This document shows positions 18,701 through 25,354 of a stretch of DNA of 64,000 nucleotides, piece by piece; within the stretch, counting starts at the first letter, position 1, and every line of letters begins with the position of its first letter. Source of the DNA: Methylobacterium sp. J-076 (GTDB lineage Bacteria > Pseudomonadota > Alphaproteobacteria > Rhizobiales > Beijerinckiaceae); the NCBI RefSeq assembly GCF_022829405.1, contig NZ_JAKSXW010000133.1, positions 248,001 through 312,000 on the forward strand. The letters are read 5' to 3'. The translations under genes and the position numbers were made by a program. Below the pieces are notes generated by a model, which was not told the DNA's origin, ran no database searches, and worked only from the letters and a program-made list of their open reading frames with translations.

Positions 18701-20578
18701 ATGGACAACAGACCTCTCGCCGACCTGTTCGAGCCGGCCGACCGCAAGCGCTGGCTGTCCCTCGTCGAGACCGCGCTGAAGGGTGCGGACTTCGAGAAGA
18801 AGCTCGTCTCCCGCACCGCCGACGGCCTGCGGATCGAGCCCCTCTACGGCCCCGCCGAGCCGGTCGCGCAGCCCGTGCGGGCGCCGGGCCCGTGGCGGAT
18901 CGCCCAGCGCGTCGACCATCCCGATCCGGCCGCCGCCGCCGCGCAGGCGCTCACCGACCTCGAAGGCGGGGCAGACGCCCTCGTCCTGACCTTCGCCGGG
19001 GCGTTCGGCGCCCGCGGCTACGGGTTGACGGTGCACGACGCCGCCGGGCTCGCGACCGCCCTGTCCGGCGTGATGCTGCCCCTCATCGGCCTGCGACTCG
19101 ACGCGGGCGGGCGCGGCCTCGAGGCGGCGCGGTGGATGCGCGACGTCGCCGCCGCCCGCGGCGAGGACTTCTCCGCCTACGACCTCGACCTCGGCATCGA
19201 CCCGGTGGGCGTGCTGGCCGCCAGCGGCACCCTCGGCGGCGTGTGGAAGGAGATTGCCCCCCGCCTCGCCGACGCGATCACCGAGCTGGGGGCGGCCGGC
19301 TTCTCCGGCCGGGCCTTCCTCGCCGACGGGCGCCCCTACCACGAGGCCGGCGCCGGGGAGGCGGCCGAACTCGGCGCGGTGCTCGCCACCGCGGTCGCCT
19401 ACCTGCGTACCCTGGAAGCCTCCGGCACCGACCTCGACACGGCCCGCGACCGGATCGCGGTGCTCCTCGTGGCGGATGCGGACGAGTTCGTCACCCTCGC
19501 CAAGTTCCGCGCCATGCGCCGCCTCTGGGCGCGGGTGGAGCAGGCCTGCGGCCTCGATCCCAAGCCCCTGCGCATCCATGCCGAGACGGCGTGGCGGATG
19601 ATGACCCGGCGCGACTCCTTCACCAACATCCTGCGCACCGGCATGGCTGCGGCGGCGGTGGGCATGGGCGGGGCCGACAGCGTCTGCGTGCTGCCCTGCA
19701 CCCAGGCCCTCGGCCTGCCGGACGCCTTCGCCCGGCGGGTGGGCCGCAACAGCCAGATCGTCCTGTTGGAGGAATCGCATCTCGGCCGGGTGAGCGACCC
19801 GGCCGCGGGCGCGGGCGGGCTCGAGACGCTGACGGCGCAGATCGCCGAGGCCGCCTGGGACGCGTTCCGGGCCATCGAGGGAGAGGGCGGCATCGTCGCC
19901 TCCCTCAGCGTCGGCAAGATCCAGCGGCGGATCGAGGCCGTGCGGGAGGCCCGCGCCAAGGCGGTGGCCACGCGGCGGATGCCGCTCACCGGGGCGACCG
20001 AGTTCCCGAACCTCGCCGAGAAGCCGCCCGCCGTCCTCGACGTGGCTCCCGTGCCCCCCGCCCCGGCGGCGAATTTCGGGTCCGCCGCCGCGGTCGCCTG
20101 CGATCCGCTGCCGTCCCTGCGCCTCGCCGCGCCGTTCGAGATCCTGCGCGACGCCTCCGACGCGGCCCTGGACAAGGCCGGACGGCGCCCTGCGGTGTTC
20201 CTGGCCAATCTGGGGCCGCTCGCCGCGTTCAACACCCGGGCGTCCTTCGCGGCCAACGCCTTCGCGGCCGGAGGGATCGAGGCGATCACCAACGACGGGT
20301 TCGAGGAGACGGAGGCCCTGGTGACGGCCTTCAAGACCTCCGGCGCGCCCCTCGTCTGCCTGTGCTCCTCCGATGCCCTCTACGCCGAGCGGGCGGTGGA
20401 GGCCGCCGGGGCGCTCGTTGCGGCGGGCGCCGGGACGATCTACCTCGCCGGCCGGCCGACCGACCTCATGGAGCCCTTGAAGGCGGCGGGCGTCCACGCC
20501 TTCCTCCATGCCGGCTGCGACCTTCTGGCGCTGCTCGACGACGCGATCCGGCGCGCCCTCCGGAGCCCCACCCGCTGA
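18701..20578 (+). CDS. mutA: Methylmalonyl-CoA mutase small (beta) subunit
   Basis: This 625-residue protein is the non-catalytic subunit that pairs with MutB to interconvert methylmalonyl-CoA and succinyl-CoA, which is needed for propionyl-CoA use and the ethylmalonyl-CoA pathway. It shows a TIM-barrel half (RIAQRVDHPDPAAAAAQAL, DSVCVLPCTQALGLPDAFARR, RNSQIVLLEESHLGRVSDPA) and a degenerate B12-binding half that lacks the DxHxxG cobalt-ligand motif, as expected for the small subunit. No large subunit lies in the window. Confidence 0.92.
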   Translation: MDNRPLADLFEPADRKRWLSLVETALKGADFEKKLVSRTADGLRIEPLYGPAEPVAQPVRAPGPWRIAQRVDHPDPAAAAAQALTDLEGGADALVLTFAGAFGARGYGLTVHDAAGLATALSGVMLPLIGLRLDAGGRGLEAARWMRDVAAARGEDFSAYDLDLGIDPVGVLAASGTLGGVWKEIAPRLADAITELGAAGFSGRAFLADGRPYHEAGAGEAAELGAVLATAVAYLRTLEASGTDLDTARDRIAVLLVADADEFVTLAKFRAMRRLWARVEQACGLDPKPLRIHAETAWRMMTRRDSFTNILRTGMAAAAVGMGGADSVCVLPCTQALGLPDAFARRVGRNSQIVLLEESHLGRVSDPAAGAGGLETLTAQIAEAAWDAFRAIEGEGGIVASLSVGKIQRRIEAVREARAKAVATRRMPLTGATEFPNLAEKPPAVLDVAPVPPAPAANFGSAAAVACDPLPSLRLAAPFEILRDASDAALDKAGRRPAVFLANLGPLAAFNTRASFAANAFAAGGIEAITNDGFEETEALVTAFKTSGAPLVCLCSSDALYAERAVEAAGALVAAGAGTIYLAGRPTDLMEPLKAAGVHAFLHAGCDLLALLDDAIRRALRSPTR

Positions 20579-20597
20579 GCCCGGTCAGGCCGATCCG

Positions 20598-20987
20598 ATG
20601 ATCCGTTCCGCCACGTCGGCCCGATGCCTCGCCGCGGGCCTCTGCCTGTCGGCCGGGGCCGCGCCGGCGGCCCCCGCCCGTGTCGCCACCCCCGCCCGGT
20701 TCGACGGGACGTGGGCCGTCGAGATCGTCACCGAGGCGGGTTCCTGCGACCGAGCCTACCGCTACCCCGTGCGCATCGAGAACGGGCAGGCCCGCTTCGT
20801 CGGCACCGCCTTCACCGTGAACGGGCAGGTCTCCCGCACCGGTGCGCTCAGCGGCTCGATCTCCAACGGCTTCGCCACGGCCAACGTGGTCGGCCGGCTG
20901 GGGGCGAACGGCGTCGGCCGGGGCACCTGGGTCGCCTCCGGCACCGTCGAATGCCGTGGGCGCTGGAACGCCGCGCGCCGGGGCTGA
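20598..20987 (+). CDS. Exported hypothetical protein
   Basis: This 129-residue protein has a signal peptide (RCLAAGLCLSAGAAPAAPA). The mature part is one beta-rich domain: FDGTWAVEIVTEAGSCDRAYRYPVRI and WVASGTVECRGRWNAARRG, with two cysteines that could pair. Similar short exported proteins are common in rhizobiales and have no known role. It lies 20 bases after mutA. Confidence 0.75.
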   Translation: MIRSATSARCLAAGLCLSAGAAPAAPARVATPARFDGTWAVEIVTEAGSCDRAYRYPVRIENGQARFVGTAFTVNGQVSRTGALSGSISNGFATANVVGRLGANGVGRGTWVASGTVECRGRWNAARRG

Positions 20988-21106
20988 CCGCCACGGCGCG
21001 GGACTTGCGTGGCGATACCACGCCGGCACCGCGTCCCGGCCCTGTTCCCGACGCAATCCGGGGGGAATCTGACACCCGGTTCGGATACCCGACGAGGCCG
21101 CCCCGC

Positions 21107-21553
21107 ATGAAGTCCCCAATCATCGCCACGCTCGCCGTCCTCGCCCTCGGGTCGACCGCGCAAGCCGGTCCGCACCGGATGGTGGCGAAGGCCCCCGATC
21201 CGGTGGTGGCCGAGAAGGCCATGGAGCCCCTGCGGCAGGCCGCGACCGACTGCTTCGCCGAGACGGTGATGGCGAACCCGAAGGCGATCCGCGAAGCCCG
21301 CGCCGGCCACTGGTACGAGGCCGCGGGCATCACGGGCTTCCTGTGCCGGCCCGAGGTCGCCGCGATGATCCAGACCCACGACCGGCTGTTCGGCGCGAAG
21401 ACCGGCGAGCGCTACTTCAAGGGCGCCTACGCCCGCCACCTCGACAAGCAGCTCGCCGAGCGCCTTCAGCCGATGCTGGAGCGCAAGGCCCTCGCCAGCG
21501 CCGAGCCGCCGGCCGAGAAGGTTTCGGCGGACGAATCCGCCCCGGCGGAGTAG
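21107..21553 (+). CDS. Exported hypothetical protein
   Basis: This 148-residue protein has a clear signal peptide (MKSPIIATLAVLALGSTAQA). The mature helical part has two cysteines (TDCFAET and GFLCRPEVAA) and a charged, disordered tail. I do not recognise the family. Confidence 0.7.
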   Translation: MKSPIIATLAVLALGSTAQAGPHRMVAKAPDPVVAEKAMEPLRQAATDCFAETVMANPKAIREARAGHWYEAAGITGFLCRPEVAAMIQTHDRLFGAKTGERYFKGAYARHLDKQLAERLQPMLERKALASAEPPAEKVSADESAPAE

Positions 21554-21613
21554 GGCGGCCCCGCCCCCCTGCCGTCACCACGGACGCCGTGACGGCGGCG
21601 GTTCGTGCAGCCG

Positions 21614-22515
21614 CTACGCCATCCCCTCGTTCCGCCCGCGATAGGACAGCGCCTCCGCGAGGTGGAACCGCCGCACCTGCGCCTCGCCGTCGAGGTCGGC
21701 CAGGGTGCGGGCGACCCGCAGGATCCGGTGGAAGCTCCGGGCCGAGAGCCGCATCGTCTCGGCCGCCTGCCGGATCAGGGCGGTGCCCTCCCCATCGGGG
21801 GCGGCGACCTCCTCCAGCACCTTGGCCGGGCAGGTGGCGTTGGTCGTGGCCGCGGGCAGGCCCCGGTCCGTGTAACGCGCCGTCTGGCGCGCCCGGGAGG
21901 CGGCCACCCGGGCGGCGGCCTCCGCCGAGCCCTCGGAGGGTGCCGGCAGGATCAGGTCCGCGGCCGAGACCGCCGGCACCTCGATGCGCAGGTCGATCCG
22001 GTCCAGCAGCGGGCCTGACAGGCGCGCCTGATATTGCGCCATGCACCGCTCGTTCGGCCCCCGCCGACAGGCATAGCCCGGCTCCAGCCCATGCCCGCAG
22101 CGGCACGGGTTCATGGCCGCCACGAGCTGGAACCGCGCCGGATAGGTCACCCGGTGGTTCGCCCGGGCGATCATCACGCTCCCCGTCTCCATCGGCTGGC
22201 GCAGGGAGTCGAGCACCTGCGGGTTGAACTCGGGCAGCTCGTCGAGGAACAGCACGCCCCCGTGGGCCAGGGACACCTCCCCCGGCCGGGCCCCGTGGCC
22301 GCCCCCGACCAGGGCCGCCATCGACGCGGAATGGTGCGGCTGGCGGAACGGCCGCCGGTTCGACAGGGCGCCGCCCTTCAGCCCCCCGGCCACCGACTGC
22401 ACCATGGCGATGTCGAGGAGTTCCCGGGGCGAGAGCGGCGGCAGGATCGAGGGCAGCCGGGCGGCGAGCATCGACTTGCCGGCCCCCGGCGGCCCGTTGA
22501 ACAGCACGTCGTGGC
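21614..22515 (-). pseudogene. Truncated YifB/ComM-type Mg-chelatase-like AAA ATPase
   Basis: About 300 residues of the C-terminal part remain: Walker A GPPGAGKSMLAARLP, KGGALSNRRPFRQPHHSAS, Walker B GGVLFLDELPEF, the cysteine segment NPCRCGHGLEPGYACRRGPN, and DRIDLRIEVP. Full proteins are about 510 residues with an N-terminal Lon-like domain. Homology stops at HDVLFNG, just ahead of Walker A, near 22515; what lies beyond is unrelated. ComM remodels branched DNA during natural transformation. The break looks like an insertion or deletion junction. Confidence 0.85.
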
Positions 22516-23127
22516 ACTTTCTGCGAACGTGCGCGATGGGCCCCGGGGTGCAGCTCGCAGGGTGGGCCAGACCATGAGGGCCGGCAACGAATCCCGGGTC
22601 GTCCTCCTGAACGGCGGCGTCCCCTGGGCCGTCGGGCCGGGGCACGACACGATGGCCTGGCACGCCGAGGGCTGCCGCCGGATGACGACTAGCTCGGCAT
22701 CCGGGAGCGTCCGGCCACCGTCGAGGACGCATGCTGCCGGCCATGCCGCAGGCCGAAGACTGGAGGCTTGCCGTGCCTTCCGCCCACCGGGCGGCGAGCG
22801 TGCCCTCCCTGAAGCGCGACGGGTGGTCGGTTCGGGCAACGAGGCGGATGGCCATCCACTGCGGCATGTGTGATCCGGCGGGGGTGCCCTCCACGGGGCC
22901 GTCCAGCGGGGCGACGCCATGGTGACGGACCGGGACCGGAGCGGCGCGCCGCCGATAAGGCCGTAGGCTCGGCCTGGACCCGCTTACCCCGTCGAGCACG
23001 ATGGAGGTCCGGGAACGACGGGAGCACCGGTGATCGCGTTCCCTATGACCGGGCCCGACCAGGACCCTGACGGCGCGGACGAACCCCATCGGCATCGTGC
23101 GGGAATTCCGTCTCGATTGTCAGGCAA
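22516..23127. other. Junction stretch without a supported gene
   Basis: Several short open frames exist on both strands, but none has a recognisable domain or a convincing ribosome binding site. The stretch lies between the broken comM gene and the Crp-type regulator and is probably decayed or imported sequence. Confidence 0.4.
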
Positions 23128-23153
23128 CGGACAGACACTACATTTCGTGTCCG
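23128..23153. promoter_or_regulatory. Possible operator, CGGACA/TGTCCG inverted repeat
   Basis: CGGACA (23128-23133) and TGTCCG (23148-23153) face each other across 14 bases, with a nested GACAC/GTGTC pair, about 25 bases before the crp-type start. It could be an autoregulatory site. This is based on symmetry only. Confidence 0.35.
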
Positions 23154-23178
23154 CTATTGGACAGAGCAAGATTCGCCC

Positions 23179-23982
23179 ATGGGACCAACCGTGCGAACGG
23201 TCGAGCCACGCCCCGTCGACCTCGACGCCAACCTGCTGCTGCAGGCGTTGGAACCGCGCGACCGCGCCCTGATCGCGAAGTGGCTGGAACCGCGCGATGT
23301 CCGCCGCGGCGACGTGCTGTTCCGGGCCGGCGAGGACGTATCCCACGTCACCTTCCCGTTGGATCGCAGCATCGTCACGCTGCTCGTGACGCTGAAGGAC
23401 GGCAAGACCGTCGAGACCGCTACGGTCGGGCGCGAGGGCGCCATCGGCGGCGTGGTCAGCAACGGCTGCCTGCCGGCCTTCTCGCATGCCGTCGTCCAGG
23501 TCGAGGGAAGGGTCCTGCGCATCGAGGCCGAGCGGCTCCAGCGGGCCAAGCAGGCATCCATCGCGGTCCGCGACCTGTTCGTGCGCTATTCCGATTGCCT
23601 CGTCGCGCAGCTGCTCCAGTCGGTGGCCTGCAACGCGGTCCACTCGCTCGAACAGCGCACCATGCGCTGGCTGCTGACGCTGCAGGACCGGCTCGGCACC
23701 GCCGATCTCCCGGTCACCCACGAGGTCCTTGCCGAGATGCTCGGCGTGCGTCGCGCCTACCTGACCGAGACGCTGGGCAAGCTGCAGCGCGAGGGCCTGG
23801 TCCGCACCGGTCGCGGGCAGCTCACGCTGGTCGACCGTGCGAAGGCGGAGCGGGCGTCCTGCGAATGCCACGGCAACGTCCGGCGGCATTTCGTCGAGGT
23901 GCTCGGCGCCGTCTACGGGCGCAGGGGAAGAATTCTAGGTCCTTCGTCGTTTGGGGTTGATAAGCCTTTGATAGAGGCTTGA
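23179..23982 (+). CDS. Crp/Fnr family transcriptional regulator, C-terminus altered by an insertion
   Basis: This 267-residue protein has an N-terminal cyclic-nucleotide-like sensor fold (RGDVLFRAGEDVSHVTFPLDRSIVTLL) and a C-terminal winged helix (LPVTHEVLAEMLGVRRAYLTETLGKLQREGLVRTGRGQLTLVD). No Fnr-type cysteine cluster is seen. The last 14 residues are encoded by the left end of a TnpB element. Removing the element and one copy of the 8-bp duplication restores a natural tail ending in AAE and a stop at 25356-25358 that overlaps the next gene. The DNA-binding domain is intact, so the protein may still work. Confidence 0.85.
   Translation: MGPTVRTVEPRPVDLDANLLLQALEPRDRALIAKWLEPRDVRRGDVLFRAGEDVSHVTFPLDRSIVTLLVTLKDGKTVETATVGREGAIGGVVSNGCLPAFSHAVVQVEGRVLRIEAERLQRAKQASIAVRDLFVRYSDCLVAQLLQSVACNAVHSLEQRTMRWLLTLQDRLGTADLPVTHEVLAEMLGVRRAYLTETLGKLQREGLVRTGRGQLTLVDRAKAERASCECHGNVRRHFVEVLGAVYGRRGRILGPSSFGVDKPLIEA
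23930..23937. repeat. Left target-site duplication (GAATTCTA)
   Basis: This 8-bp direct repeat is found again at 25303-25310. The two copies join in frame inside the crp-type gene when the element is removed. Confidence 0.85.
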
Positions 23983-24012
23983 CCCGTTCCGCTTTCGTTC
24001 TAGCTTGGCGGC

Positions 24013-25245
24013 GTGATCCTCACGTACCGCCAGAAGCTCAGGTCGACACGGGCCCAGCACCGCCTGCTCCTGGAGCGGCTGGAGCGGCAGCGCCTGCTCT
24101 ACAACGCCGCCCTGCAGGAGCGACGCGACGCCTGGCGGCTCGCGCGCAAGACCGTCACCCGGCTTGACCAGCAGAAGAGCCTCACCGTCGTCCGCGCAGA
24201 CGACCCCGAGGGTCACGGCGTCGACCCGGCCAACATGGGACGCTGGACCCTCAAGCGGGTCGAGGACGCCTTCACCGGGTTCTTTTCCCGGGCCGGGAAG
24301 GGCGGCAAGGCCGGATTCCCGCGCTTCAAGCCCATGTCCCGCTGGGACACGTTCGGCCTGCTGGAGGTCGCGGGCCTGCGGATTGACGGTGACCGCCTCC
24401 GGCTGAAGGGCATGGACCGGCCGATCCGGATGAACCCGGACCGTCCGCTGCCCGCGGACGCGCGGATCCTGGGCGTCACCTTCACCCGGACCGGGCGCGA
24501 CTGGCACGTCGCGTTCACGGTCGAGACCACGGAGGTCGTTGCCTCCGAGGCGCCGACCGGCGAGGCGGTCGGCGGGGACCTGGGCGTCGAGGCGCTGCTG
24601 ACGCTGTCGAACGGCGAGCGCATCCCGAACGTCCGCCCGGCCTCGCGGCGGGCCCGGGAGATCCGGGTGTCCCGGCGGGCGCTGGCCCGATGCCGCAAGG
24701 GCTCGAACCGCCGGCGCAAGGTGAAGGCGAGGCTCGCGCGGCAGCTCCGGCACGTGGCGGACGCGCGGGACACGCACCTGCACAGGGTCTCGGCCAGGCT
24801 CACGCGCGAGCATCCGCTGATCGTGCTGGAGGACCTGCGGATCGCGAACATGACACGATCCGCGGCGGGGACCGTCGCCGAGCCGGGGACGAACGTCAGC
24901 CAGAAGAGGGGTTTGAACAGGTCCATCCTGGACGCTGGATGGGGCAGGTTGGTCTGGATGGTACGCTACAAGGCCGCGAGAGCCGGTGGCGAGATGGTCC
25001 TGGTCGACGCGCGTGGCTCGTCGCAGGAGTGTCGGGACTGCGGGGCGGTGGCGGCGAAGCCGCTGTCGCTGCGCCGACACCGCTGCCCGTGCGGGCTGGA
25101 CGTGCATCGTGACGTGAACGCGGCGGGCGTCCTGCTCGCCCGTGGGCTCGCGGCGAAGGCCGCGGGCGAGGGGGGTCGACCCCTCGGGGACGCCAACGTG
25201 GGCCGTCGGGCCGTGCGTCGTCCCGGGACCCTCCTCGCCGCCTGA
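24013..25245 (+). CDS. tnpB: TnpB, RNA-guided RuvC nuclease (IS605 OrfB family)
   Basis: This 410-residue protein has the helical N-terminal part of TnpB and a RuvC domain with all three acidic residues in place: D189 (GGDLGVE), E273 (VLEDLRI) and D367 (RDVNAA). The zinc finger is CRDC (340, 343) with CPC (358, 360), so the second pair has one residue fewer between its cysteines than usual. It starts with GTG. No tnpA transposase accompanies it. Family members are guided by an RNA made from the element's right end and cut DNA next to a short motif. Confidence 0.92.
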   Translation: MILTYRQKLRSTRAQHRLLLERLERQRLLYNAALQERRDAWRLARKTVTRLDQQKSLTVVRADDPEGHGVDPANMGRWTLKRVEDAFTGFFSRAGKGGKAGFPRFKPMSRWDTFGLLEVAGLRIDGDRLRLKGMDRPIRMNPDRPLPADARILGVTFTRTGRDWHVAFTVETTEVVASEAPTGEAVGGDLGVEALLTLSNGERIPNVRPASRRAREIRVSRRALARCRKGSNRRRKVKARLARQLRHVADARDTHLHRVSARLTREHPLIVLEDLRIANMTRSAAGTVAEPGTNVSQKRGLNRSILDAGWGRLVWMVRYKAARAGGEMVLVDARGSSQECRDCGAVAAKPLSLRRHRCPCGLDVHRDVNAAGVLLARGLAAKAAGEGGRPLGDANVGRRAVRRPGTLLAA

Positions 25246-25302
25246 GGGCGGCGCTGGAGATCGCCATCGGGGGAGAGCATCAACCCCGTATGACGAATGA
25301 CC
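25100..25302 (+). ncRNA. Putative omega (right-end) RNA of the TnpB element
   Basis: In studied TnpB elements the guide scaffold overlaps the end of tnpB and runs to the right boundary, with the guide copied from the flank. Here this stretch holds several GC-rich hairpins, the clearest being CGCCGCC-TGAG-GGCGGCG at 25236-25253 with the stop codon in its loop. The 5' limit is a guess by analogy. Confidence 0.45.
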
Positions 25303-25310
25303 GAATTCTA
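25303..25310. repeat. Right target-site duplication (GAATTCTA)
   Basis: This is the second copy of the 8-bp duplication. It is followed directly by the displaced last 15 codons of the ancestral crp-type gene (25311-25355) and its stop. Confidence 0.85.
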
Positions 25311-25354
25311 GCCGTCGACGCCGTCGAGGCGGCGTCCAACAGGGAGGCCGCGGA

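Larger units (their letters stand above)
23938..25302 (+). mobile_element. TnpB element with 24-bp inverted ends and 8-bp target duplication
   Basis: The left end is 23938-23961 and the right end 25279-25302. They match as inverted repeats at 20 of 24 positions (outer bases GGTC, inner bases GGGGTTGAT). The flanks 23930-23937 and 25303-25310 are both GAATTCTA. Just inside the left end is a perfect hairpin AAGCCT-TTGATAG-AGGCTT (23962-23980). At the right, hairpin 25236-25253 overlaps the tnpB stop. Terminal inverted repeats and a target duplication are not features of IS200/IS605 elements, which suggests a tnpB unit carried in the ends of a DDE-type element. Confidence 0.85.

Noticed and set aside
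17591..20509. 972-codon minus-strand frame across uppP and the mutase gene
   Set aside because: It runs antisense to two clearly recognised genes and shows biased shadow composition with no motif.
22516..23178. Several 60-130 codon frames on both strands after the comM break
   Set aside because: None has a domain, a good ribosome binding site or protein-like composition.
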